Below are positions 13,301 through 28,300 of a DNA stretch of 64,000 nt, in pieces. Within the stretch, counting starts at the first letter, position 1. The number at the start of each line of letters is the position of its first letter. The stretch is from the NCBI GenBank assembly GCA_037013495.1, contig CM072807.1, positions 11,783,001 through 11,847,000 of the forward strand, read 5' to 3'. Both the position numbers and the translations under genes were made by a program. Source of the DNA: Hippophae tibetana (Eukaryota > Streptophyta > Magnoliopsida > Rosales > Elaeagnaceae). The notes below the pieces were generated by a model. It saw nothing but the letters and a program-made list of their open reading frames with translations, searched no databases and was not told the DNA's origin.

Positions 13301-16300
13301 TGTTTTTTTATTTTTTTTATCTACATTGATTTAAATTTCTTTTTGTAGATGGAGGAATGGAACAGATGGGGTTTTAGGCTCACTAGTTGGATGAGGTTTA
13401 GGCTTATTGTTTGTTTTAAGAGTAGTGTTTGAGGTGGTGGATTCATGAAGGTTAAGAGTCAGGTCTAAGTATTGACCAAACGAGTTCGCTTCTCTCAAAT
13501 TCTCCTTTACAAGAGAGGGCTTTTGGTGATATGGTGTGTTTTGAAAGAAAGTAAAATCGCGACTCACAATGATCCTTTTTTGTGAAAGAATCATAATACT
13601 TGCAATTTTTCTGAGTAAGGGAATGCTCAATAAAAAAAACATTTGGTTGCTTTGGGATCTAAGTTGGATATGTTACTGGAGCAAATGCGAGTGAAATCAA
13701 TAAAACCGAACACTCTAAGAAAATGATTAGACTAAAGATGTGATGCCGAGACAAATTTTTGGAATGGTGTTTTGAAGGAAAGAATACGACTAGCCATTCG
13801 GTTAATAGAATAGGTTAAGGTTAAAATAGTATCCCCAGAATAGTTTTGGCATGTTAGTAGTGAACATTAAAGCTCGAGCTATTTCAAAAACATGTCGCTT
13901 TTTCATTTAGCTACCTTATTTTGTTGGGAAGTGTGAATATAAGAACTTCGGTGTACTATCCCATGGTTTTGGAGATAGCGGTCCAAGGTATTTTTAAAGT
14001 ATTCCGTCCCATTATTTGTCCTAAGAATTTGTATTAATGATTGAAATTAGGTTTGAACCATTAGATGCAAATTAATGAAAATTTCTTAAACCTTGGTTTT
14101 TTCTTTCTTCAGATAAACCTAACAAACTCGAGTGTGATCGTAAATATATGTGACAAACCACTTAGAGTGAGTGCAATTATGGAAACGAGAGGGTCTCAAC
14201 CATTATAGTGAATTAAAGTAAAAAGTTTGAATGGTTTATACTGGGTGTTAGAGGAAAACAAAAAGTACATCAATGTTTTACAACCTCACAAATCTCATAC
14301 TGAAATTAATTGTTTTATTTGAATACGAAGATGGAAATAATATTTCATATATTGAAAATTAGAATAACTCATTTTATAATGCCATAACATAAGTTCATTA
14401 TCCCAAGAAATAGATACAGAATCACACATTGTAATTTGACGATGTTTACTCACATTGACCTCATTAAAATAGTAAATCCCTTCACATTCTTTATATCAAT
14501 TGACTTCTTCAATGAGAGGTCCTAAAAAATACAAAGAGATAAAAAAAACTTCGTTAAACAATTTGAGTCTTTTGTTAATTTGCTAATGGATATTAGATTA
14601 TAAGATAAGTTGGGGACATGAGGGACAAACTTAAGACTTAAAGAATAAAAAATTTGGATACTCCTTATTCTGGCAACATTTGAGAGTCCATCTACCACTT
14701 TGACTTTTGAATTACCAACACATGGTAAATAAGAGGTAAATAAGTGATACAATCTGATGCACCAAAACCAATGATCCAATGATTTTTAGATCGTGAGGTA
14801 ATAACTATGGCACTTAAATAATTAACTTTATAAGCTAGTGATGATGAGGAGGAATTTGTTAATGATTGACCAAAATTGTGCATGTCGAAAAAAAGCTTGT
14901 AAAGTTGGTCCAACTGTTTCAAATTAAAAGCTCCTCTAAACTTCAATTATCTTGGGGTTTTTAATGGTCAACCGAAGCCTGGTAACTCCTTGCCTTATTC
15001 TATTTTGGCTCCCAATCTACTAGTTTACTATGAATTTTTTGACATGTTTCTTTTGAATGTCCGACCTTGAGACTGATCGCAAAAAAATCTTTTTCTTTGT
15101 GAATTTGGGTCAATTCCAGTTTTGTTCCCATATGACCCATGAGTTAAATTTGCTCAAGGCCCAATACCCGTGTAAGACCCATTTTCCATTTGGTATACAT
15201 AGGTTGAGTTTATTGAATGTTCAAGCCCATGATTATTTAGTTGGTTTTTCGACCCGCTAGGCTCAACTGAGTTAAATGTTAAATGGTTGAGATGTCCTTC
15301 TCGACCAACTAGGCCCAATTTGGTTATGTCAATTAAAACCCCATCTTAGTCCCTTTATCATCGTTTTTCCTATTCTTAAGAGCTAAGCTTTCACGCGAAT
15401 AAGGATCTCGAGTAACGCCGCTTGGAAAGGAAGGAGACAGAGTATGACCCATCGTCGACTCTCTTCATGCTAGACTTCACTTAACACTTCTCGGACGGAG
15501 GCTAGTGGACGCCGACCGAGTATCCTTCCACGAACAACGTTGAGCTCGCGATTTAGTCCTACTAGAAACTCAAAAAGGTTCTTTTGATCTCAATTATTTT
15601 TGGGTAGCGAGTGCTATCAACGACGCACTCACTCCTCTTCTGAGCTTAGGTCTAACTCTTGTCACAAGAATAGCATTTTCATGTAGTAATCAATAACTTC
15701 CCTCTCTCCTTGTTTCATTTAAACGAATTTTTAATTCAAAAATTTGAAAAGAATCTTCCCCATTTGAATATGCTTCCTTGACAACCACCCACACCATTTG
15801 TTGTCGATAACAAACATATATGTTTTTCCTATTGCCAGTAGCATGGAGTTGACGAGCCACGTAGTCACCATTGAGTTCCCTGAACTCCACCGTTGCGCTG
15901 CGTTGGTGAGTTGGTCCCACCCCCCAAACCAAAAATCAGGTTCCACACTTTCCCTTTCTTGTTTATAAAGAGTTTGATTGATTGAACCCACTATCTATAG
16001 TTTTTTCCATTGAGTTTCTCTACTGTGAGATCCAGTGACGGGTTATCCAAACTATTGGAGCTCATGGTGGGGATACTATTTGTTTCGGTTTGAGTTTGGG
16101 TGTTTTTTGAGAATGTATCAGATTCCTGATTCAAAGTTGAATCCGCAGTAGTGGCTCCGTTTTAAGAACCTGATACCATCAAGAAAAATAATTGGAAATT
16201 GGATTGTTGTATTTATGATATTTGTACAGTACCATTTGATACATATTTATAGTAAAGTTAGACTAAGCACATGAGGAAATACAATCTTCCTATTAACTCC

Positions 16301-19300
16301 TAAATATCTCCTAATAAAATACAAAATCAACAATAATCATTCTAATTAAATACATAATAAAATACCTGATATTCTATGATATCAAAAATAACATTTTTCA
16401 CAGCAAAACTTATTATCCCCATTATTGTATCAGTTGAAATTCTAGAGACATGAGTGTTAAGTAATTCGATTACCATGCTAATTTTCGAATTAATTAAATT
16501 CTCTGTCGGGCCCCAATAGATGGAAAAATCAAATAAAATAATTGACTTTACTTGATATGCTAGGAAAATAAAGATTTCAATTATGATAGAAGCTTTTCTA
16601 TAACTAAGCTGAATAGTTATCCAAAAATAAAGGATCTGGACTTTGAAATAATATTTATTTTTCATTACTAAATAAATAACCATATTTATCCAGACCATAA
16701 CTCTATATGGAAAATAATTACTTTTATCTTTGCTGATTACTGTTCAAGGTTTTTTTATACAGGAGATAATCAAATTTTGGAATATTAGAAAGAACCACTT
16801 GAAATCTAAATGGTAAATTACCTTTTTCCTAAATCAAGATGACTGATCTAGCTACAAAGTTAATGTTATAACGGAGCCAACAGGTACTTCAATGCAACTG
16901 ACTAATCTCATCCCAATAGAAAGAGCCTCATAGCGAATTCTAATGATGCGTACAGTCACAGCCTTGACCAAGGGACATTAGCTCCAGGACTCTCAAGGCA
17001 AAGATAAGAAATATCCCACACACATATTAGCATGTGAATGGGAGCAGCTCCACCCAACACAACGAGTTCCCCCAAAGGACCAGAATATGTTGTGCACGAG
17101 CTCAAGTCCCACCACTTACTAAAATAAATAATAAGATTGCATCAAAAATACTTCCATTCTTATCATTCCAAGACTTACTGAAAACATTGAAGCTCATAAG
17201 GCTTTTTATATCACAAAATGCTCAAAGTTTCTCTTCTCCACCAATTACATTTCATGCTAAACATTCTATGATTGAAACACCATGGATAATCCCATTTAAA
17301 AAAAATAATAATAAGCCAAAAGTTATGGCTCCATAGACATAAACCGCAATTGGGAGTAGAGATGAAAATAATGACTATAACCTGTGAAATAACTAATAAA
17401 GAATAAAAGCCATTATTTGTAATGATTATTAACCAAGTTCTTAAGCAAATTTTAAGTTCTTAAATTCTTATACAGAATGACCAATCTCATATACAATTAA
17501 CTTCTCGAGCAAATCTTATACTAAACTCATTAAATTAAGACAATAAACAAAGTGAAAGTTATCATAAAAGTAATTCTTAAAGAAATCTTTTAGTTCCAAT
17601 GTGACTAAAAAATGTCCATGAAGACTGAAGGAAATACCTCAAGCTGGACAAACCGCATGTTGTGGAATTTCGATGAGACTTCTTCAGATGTCTCCTTTTG
17701 TCTCTCCTTCCATTCTTCCGACAAATAACTATCATTTGAAGGTCAAACATATCTTTTAAATTTGAAATAAAAAGAGAAATGAAGAATTTGCTTATAAATA
17801 CAAGCAAAAAGACAGCTCAACAGAGATGTTTCGGAGGAATAAACACACTTAAAGTCATGAAGGACCGAAACAAAGAGAGAAAAGTTTCTCCGCTCTGGTT
17901 ATGCAATTTCACAAAATAAAATATCATTTGAAGGTTAAACATATTTCAAAAAGTGGAAATAAGAGCTTAAAAATAGAAGAATGTGCAATGAAGTATGCGC
18001 AAAAGTAAAAAAATTCTGCAGATGCTTCCGAGGAATAAACACACTGAAAGCTAAGAATGAGCTAATATTTTTGTAAAATCAAAACATCTATATCGTGGCT
18101 CAGTGCTTTATTATTTTTAGATCAAACAACAATTTGTTGTTATTCGGAATGACGAATTTCACTACATATTAAAAACGAAATACAAGAACCTCATAATAAA
18201 AAGCAAAAGTAATTAAATCTAGGATGAGGAGCACCAGAGGTTCTCTAACAGTTACAAAATAAACACTTTAATCTCATAGCTTTCAACTAGAGCACTTTAA
18301 TCACATAACTTTGAAAAAAAAAATATACACTTTAGTTCTAAAAACCAAAGCTACACGACTAAAATGCACATTTTTCAAACTATAATGCACTTCTTTTAGG
18401 GCTAAAGTGCACCTTTTTTCAAAATTATGGGATTAAAACATACCAGTTGAAAGCTACCCAAGATAACATAATTTGACTAATAGAAGAAAGTCATATGGTT
18501 TTAACCTTCTGAGTAGCCATTCTTAAAAATAGCTGTCTTATTAATAATTTGTCTAAAGATCTACTCTTGAGGCATACAATCACTGAAACATAAAACCTCA
18601 TAACAGAAGATCCTACCAGCTTTTATTTGTGGCGATTAGTATATTATGAGTAAAAACAAATTAAGAGGAACAAGTGGAACTAAATTACCTAATCGTACCA
18701 AGAAATTTGGAAACCAAGTCCAGTTTCAACAAGCTTCTGAAGCAAAGATTTTCTCTTTTACTAATGGTGGATATCATTCATCCATTCCACTAACATCATT
18801 AGTGCCAAAATGAACATAATAAAAAATTATGGCATAGCCGAATTATTGCAAAGCCAAGAACCTATGCTACTTCCTCAGGAACAAAGACAAAAAAAAAACT
18901 TTAGTATCAGAATGATACCTTTGAATAAGATTTTTGAGGCCTGTATGATTCCCCTTTATGGAATCCATATGCAATATGCAAGGTACTTGAGGTGACTTCT
19001 CTAAGTCATCATCTGAAATACAAAAAATAGCACGTAAACTAACTAAAGAAATATAAGAAGTAGCCATCTACAAGTCCAAAAGAAGCTTACCTTCAAATCT
19101 AGTCACTTCTCCAAGATGACACATGACTATTAGACTCCAGTGCAAACTAACATTAAAATGTGAAACAGTATGAATCCAGTCCAAAGTTTAGGTCTTGTTT
19201 CCCACAGCAATTGTAAGACATCATCACAAGATGAAAAAGATTTGATCCAACATTCTTACTTGAAATTTACAGGAATGAAAACATAATCCTTTCCAAATAA

Positions 19301-22300
19301 CTCGATTTTCCGTGTCCACTTGCGAACACGTTGGAAAGCAGCCTTGCCATCAGAAATACTGGAAGGATCTTTATCTAGGTCAGCCAGCTTCCGGAAGAAA
19401 AAACTGTTAAAAAAGTGGAACCTATGCTTTTCTTCAGGTCGTATCTGATTCTTCAGATACCTGCTTAGCATTACAGTTTTACAAAAGTCAAACAAAATAA
19501 AGACAACTTGTGGTTCACATTGGAGCTTCAGTTTGGAACAAATAAATCTCGTGACGATAGCTTCTACGAGCATGGAAAGAAAATAGCATACTGTGGGTCA
19601 GTGGTATTAGAGCTATTTTGTGAATTCATTGAAAGGGGAAGTAACTAAAGGGATTTTTGAAAACAAGGATAATGATGCGACATACTATGGGAGAAAATTT
19701 TGGTTTATTCTTCTTTATAAGCAGCCTCTAAACAACTTGGGGAAAAAAATATATCTGCTTTATAATTATATAATAGGAACTCTTTTCTTATTTAATGCTG
19801 GTTCACTGTTTTCAGAGATGTAGCAGCTAAAGTTTGAGGGTTTAATTATTAAGAAAGTCAGTTGTATTTGGTTCAGATTGCAAGACAAAAAAAGATACAA
19901 AAACTCACTTGATATAAAAATCAATGATTGTATCATTGATGAATGTCTCCGGCTGCAATAGATCAACATCTCTCCGACTGATAGATACAGCATCTGAATC
20001 CCCTTTGGGATAGATAATCTCTTCAAAACACTTGTTGAAACTGTATAAAATTCCATTTATTCAGGTTTATTCAACTATATTATAGACTCCGAGAACAAAT
20101 CGAGTGAAATGCAATCTGAACACAAAATGCATGCAAAACACCTGTTGAGCAGTTTGCACTAACAACATTCTATGCTTAACGACAAATAATTTTCAATCTG
20201 CAAATGCATGCAAAATGATGCTAGATACTTCAACAAAAAGTTTTAAATGCCATAGAACTGAATGGAGGCTGCAATGGCCATCACTCACCCTTAAATTGCC
20301 AGATTAGAATACTTTCTAATATTTGTAGTATATGATGTTGTCCATTCTGAATAGAACCAATAAGTGTTCCATTTTTCCAGCCACAAGGAGAACTTTATTT
20401 CTTGATATTCCTAATAACCTTTCATAACCTTGACATCCAAACAGCACTATATGCACTCTTCAACAGTCAAGTAAACAATATGGAAGATAAAACATCAACA
20501 TGGAAAAACATTACTAAATTTGGTACCTCACCCAGCATTTAAGAGTTATATAAAACCAAATCTAACAGCAAGTAAAGAATGACTATATTAAATAATTATC
20601 CTTAGTAAATAAATGAGCCTTCTTAATTATAAACTAGAAGATATACACAAAGCTACGAAGGTCAATCATTAATAAGGGGTATCAATTAACTTACGTTGGA
20701 AAATAGTGCATTCGTCCAGGTGAACAATCCCCATCCATTCTTGTGACCAGATTACCACTGAAAGCATGCAATCAATTACCATTGTTTTCCATTGCTTTTA
20801 AAAAATCAGATTCAAAAAGATAAAAAAGTAAAAAGTATGAGAGTGACACAAGAAAGATAATGACACAGACCAAAAGGGAACAAATTAAAACTTATGAAGA
20901 ACAAATTAAATTGATGACCATAAGAATAATCCAAGCATAATAATGTCTACTTAAAAGCTTTGAACCATTCTTAAAGTATTATATGGACTCAAAATAGGTC
21001 CTCCCTAAACATCATGCCATCACCGCATAAATAAACACTACAATGAAAGCAAATGTTTAGGATAAAATAAAAAAGAAATTATGGAATCATTATTTGTAAA
21101 TGACCCCTACACCTTTCAAAAAAGCTTATTGTGTAGTTAGTTCATGGCAAACTTGTAGCTTGCATGAAATTCTTCTTTCATCTTTCCTCTTGTTTTTTTT
21201 TCCTCTTTGTTGTTATCTATTCAGTATTCACTACCTACTGTCAGTCCATCTGCAAAATATTGATGCTTGAAAGTTATCATTCTGATTAATATTACTAGCC
21301 TTTTTCACCCCTTTCTAAGTTTGTACTTCTAATCCCGAAAACTAAACCCCTTACAATTTTGATCAACTTGCAACTGTATATTAAAACAAAAAATTCTAAA
21401 CATCCAAATCCTTTGTGCTTGGCAATACAATTAAACTAATTATAAAACTGAACCAAAATAGTCAATATTTCTCATCAATGTACAAAATAACCAAAACTGC
21501 TACGAGCAATGGTGTTGTTAATGCACTTCAATATTATAAATAAATAGTGATTGAATAGACAAATAAATTCCAAATATTTTGTAATCCTATTTTCACTAAA
21601 ATAAGCACAAAAAATTACAATAAAATTCCACATAAGAATCGACCATGATATGAGAAATATCAAAACAAGAAAGTCTAAACATCTAAATTCTTTTGTGCTT
21701 GGTAATACAATTAAACTAATTATAAAACATAACCAAAATAGCCAATATTTCTCATCAATGCTTAAAATAACCAAAACTGCTATCAGCAATGGTATTGTTA
21801 ATGCACTTACTTCGATATTATAAATAAATAGTGATTGAACACAAATAAATTCCAAATATTTTGTAATCCTATTTGCACTAAAATAAACACACAAAAAATT
21901 ACAACAAAATTCCACATATGAATCGACCATGGTATGACCATTGAATTAAATCTATAAAACCCAGTCATTATCTTGTATCTTCACAATCTTTAGCTCCCAA
22001 ACAGTTTTTCAAAAACCAAATTAGGTCGGTCTCTAGAATGCATTATAAACAAAACCTATTTACCCCTTTCAACCTCATCTTTCAAAAGCTTATATTGTGA
22101 ACTCAAAACTACGTCAAAGAGGTGCCCTCCTGATTCACAATATACTGAAGACATCTTTGAAGCATATGGGTGATGCACAAGGAAAAGATAGTAAATTTAT
22201 CACGGTATACACACTAGCCTTGTCATGCAAAACTAAACTCCGATCATAAGAATATTCACATAACCAAATGCAACAAAGCTATAAAGAAGAGGCAGTGCTT

Positions 22301-25300
22301 GAAATGTGGATAGTGTGGAAACACAAAAAACTCACTCTGCCACAGCCGTGTATCTTGAATTCAAGGATGCTATGTCTTCACGTTTCTTGGACCAGTCGGG
22401 TTCAATAATTATCATCTCCAACTCCTCAACGGCTGAAATAAATCCGTTATGAGTTCAGAAAAACATGAAAATTATCAGCCGAAGAACTTGCTTAGGGGAA
22501 AAAAATCACCATTCTTTAAAAACGTTCACTGAGGAGAAACTACTAAAAAAAGGCCAATCATGAAATCTATTGAGAAGGAAAACTTGCTAATTTTAGCCAC
22601 ACATTAAAAGGAGCAAACAAATCTATATCAAATTCACTATTTCATCTATGCAAAGAACTTTTACAAAGGTATGATATTAGCTTGGATGAAAAAAATTGTG
22701 ATATATCCCGATATATCGCTCGAAATTTTGATAAATTCACAATATGGATATCGATATGGGATAGAAATCGATTTCGTCCAAATATCGGGAAAAATATCGG
22801 AATATCAATTTCAATATTTTTGCTTTGTTATTTTCTAAAATATCGTCGAATACTTTGATAATATCGGTTAAAATGTAAAATAAAAATTGCAGCAGCCTGT
22901 GTGAAATAGTAGGATTCTTCCTTGTGTGTTTTTAATTGGAATATTTATTCTTGATGAGAATCTAATTACGAGCATTATTACTATTAATTTGTGATGATCC
23001 AAATGTCCAATCTATGCAATACCACTTAAGTCAAGAACTATACATGATGACTTTCTTAATGGACAACTTCGATATTCGTTTTGGAATGAATACCCTTGGT
23101 ATTATAAGAATTTGATTAATCTACAATTCCCTTTATATGAAGACATTATTGGGAGATATCTTATATATTGCACGTTAATAATTACAAGTAAAATTATTAT
23201 TACTTAATTTCATGGTATGATTATTGTATCCCTATTGATGTAGATGTTTCCATAGCTCTAAGATTTGAGTTAGCAGGAAAAAAATTAATTACGTATTTAT
23301 GTATATTTATATTGCATGTAACTCAATGCATTTAGAGTTGTGTTAAATAACTTATATATTTATTTGTTAAATAAAAATTCCACTTATGTTTCACTATTAT
23401 TATATGTATATTATGCGCATTATATATACCATAAATATGTCATTTCAATGAAAAAATTATCTAAACTAGTGTACTATTTATTTTAATATTTACTGAAATT
23501 GTATAAAATATTTCAAAAAATTTACAATTTTTGTAAATTTTCTTTAAATATCTATCAATATCCTCTATATTTTCATAAAAATGAAGTATCCATATTGTCA
23601 TAAATAAGTCAAAAATATTGTATGAAAATAACCGAATAATTGATCTTATGATTTCTCTCTATTATATAGGTTGTAGAAAATAATTTCATACATAGAAACA
23701 AATCTCGAAATAAATACGGACAGTTATAGACGATGAATATGGACAGCAAAGATGTATATGGATAGTTATGAATATGAACAACAATGTTGTCTATGATAGG
23801 GTGTCCACAGTCCAGTTCGATCCAGTTTTGGGTAAAAAACAATTAACCAGACCGGACAGTTTGATTATTAAAAATATTGAACCGAATGGTTTGGTTCAAT
23901 TTGATTAGCGGTTTTCAACGGTTTGGTTCAATTTGATTAGCGGTTTTCAACGGTTTGGTCCAGTTAATAATGCATAAATATGATATACCTAATGATATAT
24001 TTTTAATTAAAATATGAGAAATTTAATCAAAGGTTTGTGAGAAATAATATAGAAAATTTAATATATTATTAAACCGGTCCGATCTAGCACGATAGGTTTA
24101 AAAATTAATATAATTGGACTGGACCGTTTGAAAAGCGATTTTAATTAATACAAATCGGACCGGACCGTTTGATTTATAAAACCGTTTAGTTCGGTCTGGT
24201 CCGGTCCGATTCGGTCCGATTTTCCAGTTTCATCAGGTTTGGTCCGGTTTTTGGACACCCTTAGTCTATGAATAGCTATGGACAATTAAGAAAAGTTGTC
24301 TATAGACAGCTATGGACAACTAAAATGAATATGGGCAACTAAATGAATATGGACAACAAAATTGTCTATGGATAGCTAAGCTGTTCATTGACAACTCCCC
24401 TCAAATTGATGGAGGTTGATTAACAAGCATCAATTTGCAACTTAGGAAGCAATGTCAATGACGAGTGAGAGCCTTGGTGAAAATATCAGCAATTTGTAGT
24501 TCAATGAAAATGTATAAAAGAGTGATAACATGAGCTTCAAAGACTTCACGGATAAAGTGACAGTCGACTTCAATATGCTTTGTATGCTCATAATAAACAT
24601 GATTGTCGTGATCTGAATAGCATTTATATTATCGACATGCAAAGGTGTAGGATCGGTCTCAAAGAAGTCTAACTCAATAAGCAAATCTTGAAGCCAAATA
24701 ATTCCATAACAAGCAAGAGACATAGCGCGGTACTCAAATTTCGTAGATGACTTAGAAACTCTGTCTTGCTTCTTACTCTTCCAAGAGATCAATGCATCAC
24801 CTAAAAACACGCATCAACCAGTGATAGAGCGACATGTATCAACACAACCAACCCAATCAACATCGTTATAAGCAACAAGACAAAGAGAATTGCCTGAAAT
24901 AAAGAATAAACCACGGGTAAAAGTGCCCTGAACATAGCGTATGATCTGACGAACAGTAACCAAATGAGGTGTCTAAAAAAATTGGCTAACTTGTTGTACA
25001 GCAAAAGAAATATCTAGTGTAGTAATGGTGAGATAGACGAGGCTACCTACCAATTTTCGATATAAATTGGGATCAACAAGTAAGTCACCCTCCTCTTTAC
25101 GAAGCTTGACATTTAATTCTATTGGAGTATCAACAGAGGTAGCTTCCTGCAATCCAGTTGTAGCCACCAAATCACTAGCATACTTGTGTTGATTTAGTGA
25201 AATACCAAAGAAACTACGATGCACCTTAAGACCAAGAAAATACGTAACCAAAAGAATAACAATACCCATGTTTGATTTTCGAAGAAACAATGAAGTGACT

Positions 25301-28300
25301 TGCTCTACTTGAAGGAAAATTATAATAAAGTGATTCGAAATTTTTCAAACCAAGACCATAGAGCTTGTTTGAGACCATAAAGAGAGCGACAAAGTTTAAA
25401 CGCATTAGAGATCGAAGAGGAAAACAATCCCACGGTGGCTTCATATAAATACATTCTTTAAGATCTCTATGAAAAAAAGCATTCTTAATATCCATCTAAT
25501 GTAATGGCCAATCATTAGAAGCAGCAAGAGCTAGAATCGTTCAAACAGTAGTCATCTTAGCCACAGGAGCAAAGGTCTCCTCATTATTAATACCATATTC
25601 CTGATTGTTTCCAAAGACAATAAGCCGAGCTTTATAACGATCCAAACTTCCATTAGAGCGAGCCTTGACTGAGTAAACCCACTAGCAATGCAGAAGAACT
25701 GTAGTGGAAGGAAAAGACTTAATGTCCCAAATGTGATTGGCCTCTAGAGCAACAATTTCTTCCTACATAGCTTGTCGCCAACAATCATACTTGACAGCAT
25801 GTGAGTAGCATGTGGGAATATTAAAATTGGACAATGCAATAGTAAGAGTTGAAATAGAATTACTAGAAGAAAAAACATACCTATCTAGGGTACAGTCACT
25901 CGAGAAGAGCGACGTACCAAATATTCGGGAGGTGCTACAACTAACTGATTCCGGTGCATGTTAGGATCAAATATCGGGTGAGCCATTGGATGAGACGGTG
26001 GGTGGGATTGTCTCGTATACATCATACGTGGTTTAAAACATGAACTGTTTTGAGGAAGATTTGAGAACTGCTACTCAAAGGAGGGAAGGACCACAGTAAA
26101 AGAATAGGGCTCAAATGACACAGGAAAAAAATGTTGACTTTTAAAGAAAAAAGCATTCCTAGAAATATGTGTACGATGTAATGTAGGATCATAACAAACA
26201 AATCCCTTTTGACACATTATATCTTAAGATTGCACATCTAATAGATTGGGCGATAATTTATGTTGCTCATAAGGAGGTAAATGAACAAAACATACACAAC
26301 CAAAGACACGAAGATTATCGTAACTAGGTTGTTTAACAAACAAGCGAAAATAGGGAGACTCCGTGTGTAAAACTTGAGAAGGTAAACGATTAATCAAGTG
26401 AGTAGCAATCTTTAAAGCCTCAACCCAGAACATGGATGGAACAGAAGATTCTAACAAGAGGGTACATCCCATATCTAAAAAATGACAATTTTTGTGTTTA
26501 GCTACTCCATTTTATTGGAGAGTAGCAGAACATGAACGTTGATGGATAATACCTTTAGAAGCCAAGAATGCTTGAAACTCAGTGCATAAATATTTACCAC
26601 CAGAATCTGCGCATAATGTCTTAATATTTGTAGAAAAATTATTTTCAACATATGTTAAAAACTAAATGAAAGTACGAAAAATCTCAAATTTAGAGCAAAG
26701 AAAATAAACCCAAATGAATTTGCTATGATCATCAATGAAAGTCACATAATATTTAAATTTCTCATGTGAACTAACTAGGGAAGGTCTCCAATCATCACTA
26801 TGGATAAGATCAAAGCAGTGAGAAGCTCTACTAGCATATAAAGAAAATAGAAGTTTTACTTTTACCAAGTTTACAAGAATCACACTCGAGATAAAGAAGG
26901 TCATTCTTTATTACCAAGAAAGCACAAGTTCAATACATGAGATAAAATTTGAGTATTGGGATGGCCTAAACGACGATGCCACACCATATTCAGATCAAGA
27001 ACATTATTACAAGCAAAAGACTTAATAGAAGAAATTGGATAAAGTGTTGAAACAAGTAAAAATAGTGGAAACTAGCGTCCCAGTTTAGGTCATTTTCCGA
27101 TCAGCTCCTTTGCTACCAGGTCTTGTACAACACAATCATTACCAAAAAAATTAACAACACAGTTGTTATCAACTAATTGACCAACAAAAATGAGATTCAT
27201 GGAAAACTGAGGAGCAAGAAACACATAGATAAATGTAGAAGAGGCATTTCCAACAGCAATGATTGGCAAAGAACTGCCATTAGCAATTTGAATGGCAGAT
27301 TTGCCAACATATGGCCGAATGTGAGACAAAGTTGTAGGAGTATTGGTCATGTGATTAGAAGCCCCCGAGTTAAAATACTAAAGTGTAGTAAAATATTTAC
27401 CTTAAAATCCCATCGCAGATAATGCTGAAATTAGCATTTGTTGCACCATTTTAGGATTGCATTAAGTTGTTGCAGGAAGTGCAAGATCAAAAGAAGCACT
27501 TGAGAAAGACCCATGTGCTACAGAAGTCGTTGCTAAAGAAACAACAACAGAAGTTTGAAATGCTTAGACCTGACAATTCTGGGGGCAAATACGACATTCT
27601 TTGATAATATGACCATTTTTCTTATAATAAGAACAATATTTTTTAAGACAATTGGAAACAATATGCCCATATTCTTTATGGCATAAACATTACAGATTTT
27701 TAGAAGTCACAGGTGATCCATGTCCTTGGACAGCATAAGTCATAGTTACTGTCATAGAACTGTCCTAAGATTGTTCCAGAATTGCTTGAGTACTAAGACG
27801 TTCTTCGCGAAGTAACTCACCAAAACAAATATCAAGAGAAGAAACGAGAAATCTATTCAGTAGAGAAGAGCGAACCAATTCATATTATGGGCGTAGTTTC
27901 ATACGAAATTGATCACGTTGGCTAGTCTTGTGAAAATTCAAAATAGTTGAAAGAGCAACAACGGGAACATCTATTGTAACCAAATTAGTATATTCATGCC
28001 AAAGAATCAAAAATGTTGAGTAATAGTCTTAGATTGAAAGACTATCATGTTGGAACGTGACAATCGCATGTTCCAACTGAAAGCAATAAGCATCATTATC
28101 TTGAGGACAAACTTTCTTCAAATAATTTCACATGGATTGAGCAGGGCAATGAGCTTGTAAGTTGGTGACGATGTGTGGCTCCACTGAACCAAAAAGTCAA
28201 GACATGATTCGAGAATCAAGCACAACCCAAGAAGGAGAAGACACGACTTCCTTAGATTTGTCAGTGTCGGATGTTGGTGCAACATCCATGTCATTAATAT

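Noticed and set aside
21475-21930. Minus-strand frame of 151 codons with hydrophobic runs
   Set aside because: Product of two tandem copies of an AT-rich intron segment; the repeated hydrophobic phrases reflect the DNA duplication.
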